Part shown: piece after piece, positions 1 to 10,514 of the stretch | How positions within the stretch are numbered: position 1 is the first letter of the stretch | How the letters are laid out: each line of letters begins with the position of its first letter | Source: Heterobilharzia americana | Taxonomy: Eukaryota; Platyhelminthes; Trematoda; Strigeidida; Schistosomatidae | Direction: 5' to 3' | Length of the DNA stretch: 64,000 nt | Assembly (NCBI GenBank): GCA_944470555.2 | Contig: OX104129.1 | Coordinates: 84,218,820-84,282,819 of the forward strand | Position numbers and translations under genes: made by a program | The notes under the pieces: generated by a model | The model's database searches: none | What the model was told of the DNA's origin: nothing | The model's input: only the letters and a program-made list of their open reading frames with translations

Positions 1-698
1 CATCTTTTGATAACTTCGGATGTAGTCCGCGCAACAGTATTGTTTCTATTACTACTAGAAGTCTTGTGAGATTATAAGAGGCTAAAAGTGATACCTTTGA
101 TAATTTCCAAAGAAATATACGGATAAAATGAAGTATCGTCAAAAGCGATGTTAACTTTTCGCCTTTCACCACAGAAATTCAGACCGTATGTTCGCCGAGG
201 TAGGACTGGATTTGAAGAAGACTCATAGTAATCAAACTAATAAATGTCACTATTCCATGATGTCTTTATCTGTCAATTTAAACCATGTGAGAAGGTTCAG
301 AGTGCTAAGTGAAAGAATCACTGGATGAAAAAGCTCTGCAATGTGACTGAAAATTGATCACGATGTCTCAGATCTATTCACTATTTAATGCGTTGCACCA
401 TACACTGTTGACAACTTCAACTCCTGTGTAGTATGTTAACTTGAAAAAGAGCATTTCATGTTTGAGGTTTCTTCATGGTGAGGTTAATCTTCATACAAAT
501 AATGCGCATTCACATGAAAACAATTTTAATCATCGACAGAAATCATCTAGAACACCGAATATCTATTTCAGTGTATGAAAAATCCAGTCCCGGAGTATTT
601 GTTCTCTCGACACTGAATTGAAGTTGTATAGTCCACTTCTGTGACTTCCGTGAATTCGAGAAAAAAACACGATTGTTATTAAAGTTAATTTCAAATCA
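1..698. other. Unassigned AT-rich DNA
   Basis: No reading frame of note, no tRNA-like box and no similarity to the repeat families found elsewhere in the window. It ends where a tRNA-headed SINE begins. Confidence 0.4.
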
Positions 699-862
699 AT
701 GATGACGCGTTAGCCATGGAACCTGAAGGTCGTGGGTTCGATCCATGGTAGGGAGGGGTGATGGGTGCACAATGCTGACAAGCCTGATAATACTGGGACG
801 AAACAGGTGTCCCGTACTCCTAAGTTTCCAGTGTTTTTCCAACTGAAGATTAATTAATAAAC
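699..862 (+). mobile_element. SINE-H copy (tRNA head plus decayed hammerhead)
   Basis: A non-coding tRNA-derived short element. The tRNA-like head has a perfect pol III B-box (GGTTCGATCC, 735-744). About 30 bases downstream is a hammerhead-like block: CTGACAA (775-781), a GGGAC arm followed by GAAA (about 794-802), and a GTC cleavage triplet just after. The core base G8 is A here and the left arm of stem II is altered, so it should not self-cleave. Architecture and flanking words (TGCGCAC-type stem I, TTTCCAGTG tail) match copies near 10.0, 11.3, 15.3, 29.2 and 61.2 kb. What I see is the shared layout; that the family moves by retrotransposition in trans is inference. Confidence 0.6.
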
Positions 863-869
863 CTACCTC

Positions 870-1196
870 CAGATAGAATCAATCAAAATAAGTTTGGATA
901 AGAAGTTTCATTACCATTATCCAAGAAGGGTTCAAGAACACTATCCTGCGTGGCTACAAAGAGTTGACAATGGAGCGATAAAGAGTGCTATAATTGAACA
1001 CATCATGAACACGAATCACCCTATTTCAGGAACCTCGTTGTTTAAAGTCATCTATAAAGTAGAAAGAAACCTTCCAAAGGTTGTATTCCTCCGTATTCTC
1101 TGTATTGGCGATGCTCTTGTTATCTATATGTATCAAGTTGAAGTGTATACACCAAAGAAGATTTTTAATCCTCCTATCCTTTCATGGTCTTAGTTT
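870..1196 (+). pseudogene. Penelope-like element, GIY-YIG endonuclease C-terminal fragment
   Basis: The frame from about 894 contains EHYPAWL, then IEHIMNTNHPI and SLFKVIYKVERNLP, ending near PPILSW. This order is that of the region after the YIG motif in PLE GIY-YIG endonucleases: EH.P.WL, an H...T.H.I helix, F.VIYKV, a helix normally carrying EA.AI, then the LPW end. The start of the domain with its YIG motif is absent because a SINE lies directly upstream, and the EA helix is degenerate (IGDALVI). A related piece lies at 59.3-59.6 kb. It is a dead fragment; the ATG is not a real start. Confidence 0.7.
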
Positions 1197-1374
1197 TCAG
1201 TCTTTAAAATCTCCTACCCGCCCCCCCCCACCGCTCCCGACTGTTTTCATTTTTCTGTCGTGACACCACTCACTTCTCAAGTAGTTTGCTATGCTCTTTC
1301 TGATCACCACTCAGTTTCACATTATGTCACAAAGCATTTTGTCTTAAACTTGTTCTGTTATTTGACCATCTGAG

Positions 1375-1480
1375 TTTAGCAGATAAGTATTTGAACTGCG
1401 ACCGGATTCAAACTAGCGACCGCCGGATTTTCCGGCTCGACGGTTTATCAGCTGAGTTACGAGGTCCGACTACTGATCAA
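1375..1480 (-). repeat. tRNA-like SINE head
   Basis: Read on the minus strand it has an A-box-like stretch (CGTAACTCAGCTGATAAAC) and a B-box-like AGTTTGAATCC about 45 bases later, followed by an AT-rich tail. Arms do not fold as a real tRNA. Same general type as the heads at 1.6 and 18.8 kb. Confidence 0.45.
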
Positions 1481-1589
1481 ATTTTTATTTCACTTCAATC
1501 ACTAAGGATTGTTTTACTCGACTACTATGTGAATTTATAACGCGGTTACTACCGCTTGATGATATTCACACTGTTTGAATATCACCAGG

Positions 1590-1712
1590 TTTCTAACAGC
1601 AGTGAGACCTTGTAAACTAGTTAGTAGAGCGTTGGATAGGAAACCTGGTGGTCACTGGTTGTAATCAGGACTTGGTCCGAATTCTCATTTCACTTTCAAT
1701 CATCACCCAGTA
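1590..1712 (+). repeat. tRNA-like SINE head
   Basis: Contains GTTAGTAGAGCGTTGGATAG (an A-box/D-arm-like stretch) and GGTTGTAATC (a damaged B-box), then the tail words TCTCATTTCACTTTCAATCA and CACCCAGTAT, which recur at about 29.11 kb. Decayed tRNA-derived SINE; no functional tRNA fold. Confidence 0.45.
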
Positions 1713-1934
1713 TGAACTTATTTTCATTAATATTCACTACTACTCATCAGTTTTTGGTTTTTCAACTGGTATAGACAACTTGCATGAGTGACACTGTTGC
1801 TATACTTAACAAACTGTTTTTAACGATCAAATCTTCCATATACTAGAAAGAAATATGTATAAATTTACGATTGTACACCCCTTTGAGGATATAAAATCGC
1901 TGAAAAGAGACTCTTCATTGAAATACTTACTCGT

Positions 1935-1961
1935 TTATTATTATTATTATTATTATTATAT
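1935..1961. repeat. (TTA)n microsatellite
   Basis: About eight TTA units followed by a short TATATTATATAT run. The surrounding 1,713-1,994 holds nothing else recognised. Confidence 0.85.
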
Positions 1962-1994
1962 ATTATATATTTAAGTCAGAGGAGAAATTATGTG

Positions 1995-2165
1995 AATACC
2001 TTGGTTGTTTCGTGTTCTCTGAGGAGCTGGGTTGTTTAATCATGGAGATTTCATCGTGTTTTTCTAGACACTAACATCAGTATGAAGTGAGGTGTCAATA
2101 ACTCTCCCTTGGTGAGTAATTTAGTAGCTTGCGCTGACCAGGTGGTTTGTGATTGGCTATTAAAC
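1995..2165 (+). repeat. Inverted flank of PLE fragment, left arm
   Basis: The stretch with GAGCTGGGTTGTTTAAT, TCTAGACACTAACATCAG, TATGAAGTGAGGTGTCAATA and GTTTGTGATTGG is repeated in reverse orientation at 2,456-2,690. The same words form the foldback at 10.5-10.7 kb, so this is a mobile terminal sequence. I infer a PLE terminal (pseudo-LTR-like) region because a PLE coding tail sits between the arms. Confidence 0.6.
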
Positions 2166-2189
2166 GCCATGACATTTCGCCACTCATCA

Positions 2190-2455
2190 CTCAATACACG
2201 TGGATAACAACTATGGATATGAATTCAATTTGGACAATGTAGAAATGTTGGAAGGAGAGAGGAAAGACAAAGAATGTCAGAGAATTCCTAGAAGCTTGGC
2301 ATTCATGTCAGTCAGCAATCAACAGATGTATAGACATAGATGCAATCTATCAACTAATGAGCAAAATGATAAACGACTGGAAGGTCAGAGGTGAAGTAGA
2401 GGAACAGCCAACAGGAAAATCTATACAATCAATGACACAACAATGAAAGGAAACA
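2190..2455 (+). pseudogene. Penelope-like element, distal GIY-YIG region remnant
   Basis: Frame 1 reads YGYEFNLDNVEMLEGERK; after a frameshift near 2,280 another frame reads REFLEAWHSCQSAINRCIDI and DAIYQL. The pair F.W/L..V.IL..E, then R.FLEAWHS....INR.IDID..Y is the extreme C-terminal signature of PLE endonuclease proteins. Frameshifted and without its upstream part, so non-functional. It lies exactly between the two inverted arms. Confidence 0.6.
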
Positions 2456-2690
2456 ACCAATCACAAACCAGTTGGTCAGGGCAAGCTACTAAATCATTCA
2501 CTCAGGGAGAGTTATTGACAGCCCACTTCATAGTGAAGTTAGTCCTGATGATATTGGTGTCTAGAGAGACATGATGAAAGCTCCACAATTAAACAACCCA
2601 GTCAGCTCAACAAAAACACAATACAATCAAGACCAATCCATCTGAACTACAAATATTCTTCATTATGTGAATACCGTAACCAAATAACAC
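2456..2690 (-). repeat. Inverted flank of PLE fragment, right arm
   Basis: Reverse complement of the left arm at roughly 75-80% by eye. Near its centre is a perfect short palindrome, ACTTCATAGTGAAGT (about 2,543-2,557). See the left arm entry for the shared words. Confidence 0.6.
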
Positions 2691-3179
2691 ATATCAGTTG
2701 TTACATAACCCTTTACCCGACTACTATGTGAATTCATCCAAGTTTTCGTTTTAACTTCAATCATCATATAATTTATGAATGTCTACACTGCCTACTATCA
2801 TCATTGATTTGTAGTCGCATATTTCTGAAATAATGTTGTGTTTCTTTATAGGTTTTGTTTTCTCAAAGTCAGCAGTTCACTTTCAAATGTGTATTATTTA
2901 CATGATATAACAGCTGTTCTGATACATTTTCAATCAGTATCATTCTCCTCAGTGTCATTATCCTATGAGGTGTTGCGGTTATGTTATTTGTATACATGCA
3001 CAGATAAATTATTTATTGCACAGTGTGAAGAAATAATACAGGATAATCGATTGAACGAGAAAATTCAGTATTATTAGCCTGTCTATTTCTCTGCAGGAAA
3101 TGATAAGAAAAATAAATGGTAAAATAATAAAATATTAATGTATTTTTGAGATGAATGGGGATTTTAAATTTACATTTCA
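2691..3179. other. Unassigned DNA
   Basis: A 79-codon frame at 2,838-3,077 has no recognisable motif and looks like chance. Nothing else seen. Confidence 0.35.
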
Positions 3180-3815
3180 GAATAATAGAGGAACGCCTGC
3201 TTCATTGTCTTTTCGATCCTACCTTTGACATACTCATCTGTCCCATCAATTATAGTTGAGAGGATGCTGTCTAGGTAGAGAGGTGGCTGAAAGAGATAAC
3301 TTCGTTAAGATTTCTCCCGTTCATGGTGATTGCTACTTGTTGTTGTTGTTGTTGTTGTTGTTGGCTGGGTATCTTCATCACCTCTATATTCTCCATGTTT
3401 ACCTGAAAGATGTTCCGTCTTCCTTCTCTGACCTGCCTCTTCTGTCAACTTGTTAGTTTTGCCTGTATATCTTTGAGTTTGTGCAACAAGACATTAGACA
3501 TAAATCATCATGAGTGAAATCCACATCTCCTTGCGTCTTTTCATCGGTGCAGTCATTGTGTGTCCATCTTCTCACTGGTCACAATTGTTTGTTGGATGAT
3601 CGAGTTCAATTGAGTGAACCACAATCAGGAAGATCATCGGTGATAATAGGCAGCATCACTGAGGTTTTCATTATCGATCACTTGGGATGCATCATCATAT
3701 AGCGTAGCACATAGCTGCTGTTGGATGAGGTTGATAAAGGTTTGTGACACTAAAACTGTAATGTTGAAGGAACTGCCAAATTACTTCTCAGTCGATGCTA
3801 TTGAAGGCCTTTTTA
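3180..3815 (-). mobile_element. RTE-A retrotransposon fragment (RT to C-terminal linker)
   Basis: Read on the minus strand it matches the reverse transcriptase end of RTE-A: the motif-A region near 3,800, an altered LS/FADD region near 3,510-3,480, then a run of TTG on the plus strand (glutamine codons on minus) and the GRNLKEV..FTYL-like stretch, ending after the DEDVK.RIGK-type segment. Multiple frameshifts and stops. Both ends are cut, so it is a fragment inside other DNA. Confidence 0.7.
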
Positions 3816-4104
3816 GAATGATGAAAAACTATTTTTTATTTACCTGTAATTCTATTTTTTACCTGCCACTGACTATTATATTTTACCTATTCACATAGCA
3901 TTTTGAAACCTCGTCTGTTTAACTAGTTCACTAGTTACTAGCCGGTCCTAAGCCTGCGTAAAGAGGGAAGGTTAGGCATAGGGCTAGCAACCCTATCATG
4001 TAAAACAAATCTAACCGATAAAGAAACTTCAAACCACAAACGAAATATAAAAAATAATAACAAAATTATTCCTCACTGGAATCCGAGAGGTGAAATGATG
4101 CCAG

Positions 4105-4820
4105 TTGGTGAAAGCCTTCGGGAAGCCAATTGGCCGATGTATCACCTCTCACTCGATGAAAGCAAAAGTAAACGTGGGGACATGGAATGTCCGCACAATG
4201 TTTGAACTCAGCAAGGCAGCACAGATTGCAAACGAGATGAGGAGGTATCATAGTGAAGTGCTTGGAATTTGCGAAAGCAGATGGAATGGAAGTGGACTCT
4301 CCAAACTGTCAACTGCAGAGTCAATAATCTACTCCGATATTGTCCTCCTCACGACAACCACGAGCACACTGAGTTTTCGAGTGGCTATCATGATGTCCCC
4401 AAGAGCATCGAAGGCTCTCATGCAGTGGGAACCAATCTCCTCCTACAGGGACATAACAGCAAGATTCAACTGGAAAGGAAGGAAGGTCACAATCATACAA
4501 TGTTATGCACCTACAAATAATGCAGAGCAAGAGAAGAAGGAGGAATTCTACAGACAACTTCAATCAACACTGGACAAGACGTCAGTTGGCGATAGCATAA
4601 TTCTAATGGGTGGAGTGACATGAATGCCAAACTGGGAGGGTACAACACAGGAAGAGAACTAACCATGGGTCGAGAATCGCTCGGTGAGATGAACGAGAAT
4701 GGAGAATTGTTTGCAGAATTCTGTGCATTCAACGATTTGGTGATTGGAGACAGGCAGTGTGTTCAAGCACAAGGATATCCACAAGGCAGCGACATGGATT
4801 TCAGCAGATGGACACACTAA
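4105..4820 (+). pseudogene. RTE-A apurinic-type endonuclease domain (broken)
   Basis: Nicks target DNA to prime reverse transcription in RTE elements. The natural start is probably MKAKVNVGTWNVRTMF (about 4,159), where TWNVRT is the conserved first endonuclease motif. LGICESRWNGSG follows (E in the ...E.W.G motif), then NWKGRKVTIIQCYAPTNNAE and an LMGG stretch where family members have GD.NAK. A frameshift at about 4,620 moves the rest (MNAKLGGYNTGRELTMGRES ... FNDLVIG) into the next frame. The final S.H... DFIS motif region near 4,810-4,860 has a stop. No functional protein. Confidence 0.8.
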
Positions 4821-5012
4821 AAATCAGATAGACTTTGTCTCAATCTCAAGAAAATGGAGATGCAGTCTACTTGACACAAGGTGAAGAAGAGGAGCAGATG
4901 TAGGTTCACACCACTCAGCATCTAGTGCAAGGAACCTTGAAAATCGAATTAAAAGCCTTCAAGGAAGCTGGTGATAGACCTCAATTCAAGTACAACACTC
5001 GGAAACTGAAGG

Positions 5013-7270
5013 ATGAAACTACAAAGGAGATCTTCACTTCAGCCAGGCATCAAGACAAAATGGGAGATATCGAGGAACATTTCTGAAGAAACCAGTGTGG
5101 AAGAACACTGGAAGTCTTTGAAAGCTATGTGGAAAGAAACCTGCACAGCCGTATTAGGAATGAAGAAGAAAGAAGACAAGGAATGGATCTCAGTGGATAC
5201 ATGGAAACTGATAGAGGAGAGGAGGATGGTGAAGCGGAAGATAAACCAGTACAGGCAAGGATGCTCAACGAGAAGAGGAACTGAGTACAATGTATAAAAC
5301 ACTACATTGGACAAAGAAGTGAAGAAGAGTGTACGGAAAGACAAAAGACACTTCTACGAAACACTGGCAAGTGATGCAGAACAGGCTGCAGCCTGGTGAG
5401 AGAGACCTGACGACACTGTATCAAATAACCAGGTTGCTATCTGGGAGAGAGATCAACACAGACGAAACCAATAAAAGATGATGACGGAAATTGAATTAGG
5501 AAAGAAGAGAAACAGAGGAAACAATGACCCGACCACCTCAAGAAGCTCTTGAATCGACCACCACCTGCACTTCGTCCAGAAATACCACCAGCAGTCCAGC
5601 CGCTGAACTACAAGTGAACATAAATCCTCCAACAAAAATGGAAGTTATGAACACCATAAAGCTACTGGAATGCGAGAAAGCAGCAGGACCAGATGGGATC
5701 CCACCAGAAGCACTGAGAACAGAGGCAGAGACAACAGCGGACATGCTCACACTACACCACTATTGCAGGAGATGTGGAAGGAAGAGAAGGTACCTGGCTA
5801 GTGATTGGAAGAAGGGTTACCTTGTCAAACTGCGGAAGAGAGGAGACCTCAGTGTTTGCAAGAACTGGCGTGGAATCACTCTCCTGTCCACCCACAAGCA
5901 AAATATTAAGCCGCATCATCCTGGAGAGGCTAACAGATGCACTGGATTCACAATTACGACCGGAACACGTTGGCTTGCTTGCTTGAGGAAGTACAAATCA
6001 TGTGGGGACCAAATAGCAATGCTTCACATCATCATAGAACAGAGTATAGAATGACAGTCAGCTCACTACATGAACTTCATCGACTTTGAGAAGGCCTTTG
6101 AAAGCGTCGACCGAGAGGTAATTTGGAAACTGTTTCAATACTACGGAATACCGCAAACCTTTATCAGCCTCATTCAACAAGTATATGAAGATGCCACATG
6201 CCAGCCAAGTAATTCACAATGGGAAGCTCAGTGATGCTTTTGAAGTGAAGTGAAGACAAGAAGGAGTGAAACAAGGTTGCCGACTATCCCCCATGATATT
6301 CCTGATTGTAGTCAACAGGACTGGATCATGCAGGAAACAGTGGGGAGCTGTGAGAAGAGGGGGATACACTGGCTGGAGTGCGGAAAAGAACCTAGAAGAT
6401 CTGGATTTCGCCAACGGTGACTTGTGTGTGATGTCACACAAACTTGAAGATGTACAGGCGAAAACTAAGAAGTTGACAGAAGAGGCGAGGCGAGGCAGGG
6501 CAGGGCAGCGAAGGAAGACGGGACTTCAGGTGAATATAGAGAAGACAGAGGTAGAGGTGATGAAGATACCTCACCAACAACTCCAACAACAAGAACAACA
6601 AACTGCAGTCACGATGAACGGGCGAAACTTAAAGGAAGTAACCTCCTTCACCTATCTAGGCAGAGTAGCACTGTTTCAAGTACAGGCGGCATACGCACAG
6701 GCACAGACGAGGATGTCAAAGTCAAGCAGGGTCGGAAAAGCAAGACAGGTGTTGATTAGCCTGAAACCAGTGTGTAGATCTTCTGCACTGCCTTACCATG
6801 TGGAACAAGATATGGATTTTCAACACCGACGTCAGTGAAGTCAGTGCTTCTGTGTGATGGTTGAGAGACTTGGCGAGTTACGAGAGGGATTTCCAATAAA
6901 CTGCAGGCATTCATCAACAACTGCCACTTACACTGGCTCATTACTGAAGATCAGATGGCCAGAATAGTTAGAATAAGCAAGAAGGAGCTCTGAGAACGAA
7001 CCAAGCAAGAAGCTATCGCAGAACAAATATGCACTGGAAGGAAGTGGAGATGGATTGGGCATGCACTGAGAAGGCCGACTGGTGACATCACGCGTCAGGC
7101 CAGGTCCTGGATTGGAATCACCATGGGAAGCGACGAGTTGGGCGTCCGTGGTGAGGGTGACATGGAGGAGATGGTGCGAGGAGTAAATGAGAGGTTTTGG
7201 GCTGTCGTGGAGCGAGGTCCAAAAGATTTCAATGAACAGAGTGAAATGGAGGCGTGCTACTGAATCTCTA
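5013..7270 (+). pseudogene. RTE-A reverse transcriptase and C-terminal region (broken)
   Basis: Pieces in order: linker with KTKWEISRNISEE (5,050), ECEKAAGPDGIPPEALRTE (RT motif 1-2 region, about 5,665), LVKLRKRGDLSVCKNWRGIT (5,825), then in other frames the FIDFEKAF motif A (about 6,075), KQGCRLSPM motif B (6,268). At motif C the catalytic FADDL reads FANGDL (about 6,408), so the two aspartates are lost. A Q-rich run (about 6,575-6,605) separates RT from GRNLKEVTSFTYLG and the C-terminal RRKW-RWIGHAL-like region. Many frameshifts. The same FANGDL change is in the copy at 50.8-54.3 kb. Confidence 0.8.
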
Positions 7271-7320
7271 TGTTTCATTGGGAACCCAAGGGACTAATAA
7301 TAAATAAATATAATAATAAT

Positions 7321-8799
7321 CCTCATAGTTTAATAAGTTTGTATAGCCCGAAGAGGAAGAATGTTATGCAAAACAATTATTCACTGGTTAAATTATTCTT
7401 ATTTCAGAAAGCATATTTCATTCCATCTACACAACAGTCAGTTATTAGCTTTATCCTAAGCTTTACTGTTCAGTTACAATAAGTACATTTATATCATACT
7501 TTTTTTAAACTATTGTTCATCACATTGATCTTTTTAATACTTCACTTAATCGCACAATGATCATAATCGGTAAAACTATTAAATGGGATATCAGTAAAAT
7601 AATCAGGAGATTGAACACTTGAACAAGTTGTATGAAATGAATTTGTTAGAAGAGTTGTAGAAGAATGAAGCTAGATGGCTTGGAGATAATCAGCAAGAAT
7701 ACCAACCTCACTTGAGCTTCTCACTTGTTGGTATTCGTATACAATGTGTATATATAACCTCAACGAACTGATGTCCATTCGGGGTTCTAACCTGCATCAC
7801 ACAATATTGCAGTCAGTAACGTTACTACTGAACTATTTGAACCATGATTAACCTTCTGTATGAATGGATTAGGTACACTGATTGATCACTGAAGGGAAAC
7901 TAATTTCTGGTTTTGTAATACTGACTACTAACACAGTTCTGTCAATCATTGTACACTGTGATGACGAGGCTATAAGATTTAGTACAGCTATACCCTCCAA
8001 CTGATTTTCATCAGGCTTACTGGTTGTTAGATGACTGTCAATATTGATGACAATAAAAAGGACTGTAGCTTTGTTGTTTCGACAAACATAACTCCAAATG
8101 TGAATGAGCTGACTACTTCATAAAACTGACTGTAACGAATATGTTAATAAGACTTTAGGCAACAATGATAAATCGACGTCAGTCAACGTAATGAAGTCAA
8201 GTAATTCAACTCAGTATAACAACTGGAAATTTGCTGTATCAATAAGCAACAATCACTGATAACCGTTGTACAATAGGTGAGATTGTATAGGTTAGTGAGT
8301 GGAATCTGCAACAAGAGCCCCATTTCAACGAACCACTAGTTCTCATTATCTTATGTGAAGGATTCAAAGTTTAAGCTACGCATACTTGTTGACTTTTTGA
8401 AATTGGCGTTCTGCATGTAAACATTTCGAAATCAACTTAGACAGTCTATCACAATTCATCGATTGATAATTCATGACAGCCCGTGCAAAAGTAAACTTTA
8501 TTAGATATATCGTACAGTGGAATAGGTTTGTTAACCACATTATGTGTCCGACACACTTTATTGCGCATAGATACATAAAGATAACTCCAGAACTTTGACA
8601 CTTCGATTATATATTCGCAACAGATAGCAAGTCATTCTCGTTGCATTTATTCGATGTGTTGCTTTGGAAAACAAAGTTTCAGTTATCGATCTCTCAAGCC
8701 AGCTAACCAATTTAGTCTTAAGAGGTGTCATTCTATCTCATTGTGTGTAAGAGCATTCTAAGTCTAAAAACCTAACTGACCTTAGTAATGATGAGTAGT
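7321..8799. other. Unassigned DNA with one tRNA-like piece
   Basis: Apart from the tRNA-like head at 7,770-7,855 I see no coding signature or known repeat; small frames here are AT-rich and featureless. Confidence 0.35.
7770..7855 (-). repeat. tRNA-like SINE head
   Basis: On the minus strand AGTTCAGTAGTAACG resembles an A-box/D-arm and GGTTAGAACCC a B-box with one change, about 40 bases apart. Acceptor stem absent, so a SINE relic rather than a tRNA gene. Confidence 0.4.
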
Positions 8800-9057
8800 A
8801 GCTAGCAGTGGAATCTAGGATGGGCATTTCGTCCTATTTGGGACTCGCCAACTGGATATACCTGCTTCCCAGGGAGTGATGTTGTTCCCACCGGATTCGA
8901 ACTCGGGACCAACTGCTTCAAACGGCAGAGAGTTATCCACTAGACTAATGAGCCAAGACAGTCACTTCTTGTGCAACGGGTACAATTTTGCTGTTATTGC
9001 TTGTACTACACCGTTGTTGCTTGGACCGAATTGACATATAGGCTCCTGAGCGGATGC
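8800..9057 (-). mobile_element. Sm-alpha-like SINE unit with hammerhead
   Basis: On the minus strand: a tail-like stretch (AGGCATCCGCTCAGGAGCC, from 9,057), a tRNA-like head with ATTAGTCTAGTGGATAAC and a strong B-box GAGTTCGAATCC (about 8,897-8,908), then a hammerhead block. This order is that of schistosome Sm-alpha retroposons (tRNA-like pol III head followed by hammerhead). The unit meets an oppositely oriented unit at 9,058. Confidence 0.7.
8808..8880 (-). ncRNA. Hammerhead ribozyme relic (Sm-alpha type)
   Basis: On the minus strand: stem I CAGGTATATCCAG, then TTGGCGA where the core needs CTGANGA (two changes, C3 and A6), stem II GTCC-CAAATA-GGAC perfect, GAAA perfect, very short stem III ATG-CC-CAT with cleavage after ATC, and the 3' stem I arm CTAGATTCC. 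Loss of C3 and A6 should abolish cleavage. Fold is as known for Sm-alpha hammerheads; inactivity is inferred. Confidence 0.65.
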
Positions 9058-9200
9058 CTCTGATGGATTCCACTGCCAGCCATTACCATACATAATTAAT
9101 ATAAAGGTAATATCGGGGTATCAACACAGGAGCTCATATGCTAATACAGACTGATAAATCCAGTCCAATCAACGACAGTATAATACAAGCAATAATCCTA
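9058..9200 (+). mobile_element. Sm-alpha-like unit, 3' part, inverted
   Basis: Begins at the 3' arm of stem I (GATGGATTCCACTGCCAGCC) and carries the Sm-alpha-like tail: GGGGTATCAACACAGGAGCTC, CCAGTCCAATCAACGACAGT, ATACAAGCAATAA. The same tail words follow the unit at 29.9-30.1 kb. It faces away from the minus-strand unit that ends at 9,057. Confidence 0.6.
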
Positions 9201-9239
9201 ATTGACCTTAGTTGACTAATTTGACCTATTTATTCAACC

Positions 9240-9560
9240 TGACTATTATTGGAAGAGGTTTGACAAACTAAGCCATTTTGCCTAATCGGATCTTTAAACC
9301 TGCAAAGCTCATTTCTGAATGAGTTTGTATGCTTAAATACCATTCTAATCCCTGACTGCTTGAGAATTCATCGTAGTGCTTTCAAGGTGCATTCCTTGTA
9401 TGACAACTTTGTAGATTTTGAATTCTGTTTTCACACTATTTTTAACATTAGTGTAATGACGAAGAGCCAAGTTATCGTACTTACATAAGTTGACCGGATT
9501 TGGACAGTTTGTTCTGGAGGCTAGTAGATTGTCATTTGTGTCTTTCAAGGCTTCTTAGAT
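9240..9560 (-). pseudogene. Penelope-like element linker fragment
   Basis: One minus-strand frame reads LKALR*ILKQSGIRMVFKHT then NSFRNELCRFKDPI, the segment just before the GIY-YIG domain in PLE proteins (LRRIL...GI.VVFKP.N.LR..L...KD). An in-frame stop and loss of upstream RT and downstream endonuclease show it is dead. A sister fragment lies at 58.8-59.0 kb. Confidence 0.6.
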
Positions 9561-9895
9561 TTTTAGATACTTAACATCCCGTTTTATATCGGCTAAAATA
9601 AACTGAATACTCCTCAGAAAAAAAACATCTTGACTTTGTGTAAGCTACTGATAACAACATGTTTAAATAGTATCTTACTTGGCACCTTCGATAACAGTCA
9701 AAAGAGCAGATGATCGATAGCCTAGCGATTTGGACAGAGACATAGGTTTGATTGGAAGAGGCTAGACAAGTACACAACTGTGACATGAACATGAATGATA
9801 GACGCAATTTAGGACATTCAACAAAACCAATAATCAGCTGTACTCATTTATAAAACCTTCGCTTTGATCGACAAGGTACATACTATCAGTTTTAA
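9561..9895. other. Unassigned DNA
   Basis: No motif recognised on either strand; possible continuation of the adjacent PLE but not supportable. Confidence 0.3.
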
Positions 9896-10060
9896 AAAAA
9901 GCAATGATGACTTGCTGGTCGCAGAATGTGAAGGTTTTGGTACTCCTGGGGAGTCGCATACCAGCAAGACGAAATAAATGTCCGGTTCTCCCAGCATTTC
10001 AGTGGTTCCTCATGATGAATACCAACTTGAAATGAAGTTGACAGGTATACTCTTTGACTG
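9896..10060 (+). mobile_element. SINE-H copy with decayed hammerhead
   Basis: The tRNA head is badly eroded (GAAGGTTTTGGTACTCC in place of the B-box region). The hammerhead block at 9,941-10,000 has CTGGGGA for CTGANGA (A6 is G), GAC followed by GAAA, then a GTCC cleavage site and the GGTTCTCCCAG stem I/tail words of the family. Probably inactive. The tail runs into GTGGTTCCTCATGATGAATA. Confidence 0.5.
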
Positions 10061-10514
10061 ATGTCAGTCTTCAATGATACGATGAGAGGAGAACAGCTCT
10101 ACGTAAATACCTAAGACTATGTTGAAATGATACGATTCTTGGATACGTTAACTGATTTTTGTTCTCAATTGTGCACATTTTGGATGAACTTGAACAAAGA
10201 GATGAATTCCTGTAAAGCTAGTTATCTAAGATGCAATATAGTAGCCCTATCTGAGAATACGTAATAACATCTTTCAATGTAACTAACCAAAGGCGAAGTG
10301 AAACAGATTATCAGTTCTATTCCATAGCATCTAATTGACGCTGATAAAAGTGTAAAAATTTCGAGTATATTTCTTTTGGTGATCCCATAGATATCACTGT
10401 GAATACCACAGAAAAATTGTTGACTTTATTGCTATAAGAATTATAAAAAACGTGAGTTCTGTGTGTGTGTGTGTGTGTGTCAAACCATCCAGTAGATTTT
10501 GAAATAGTGAGGAA
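10061..10514. other. Unassigned DNA with (GT)n
   Basis: A (GT)n run of about 11 units sits at 10,459-10,481. No other feature recognised. Confidence 0.5.

Larger units (their letters stand above)
3921..7320 (+). mobile_element. RTE-A non-LTR retrotransposon, near full length, inactive
   Basis: About 3.4 kb. The 5' end starts at AACTAGTTCACTAGTTACT, a motif also found at the 5' ends at 22,283 and (reverse) 54,290. It runs through endonuclease, reverse transcriptase and C-terminal region to a GGAACCCAAGGGACTAATAA end with an AAT-rich tail, which is typical of RTE elements. The coding region is broken by several frameshifts and stops. No convincing target-site duplication: flanks share only CCTC....GTTT. 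Of known families, schistosome SR3/Perere-3-type RTE is the best match from memory; I could not align it. Confidence 0.85.

Noticed and set aside
3900..7340. Target-site duplication of the 3.9-kb RTE-A
   Set aside because: Flanks CCTCGTCTGTTT and CCTCATAGTTTA share only part of their bases; too weak to call.
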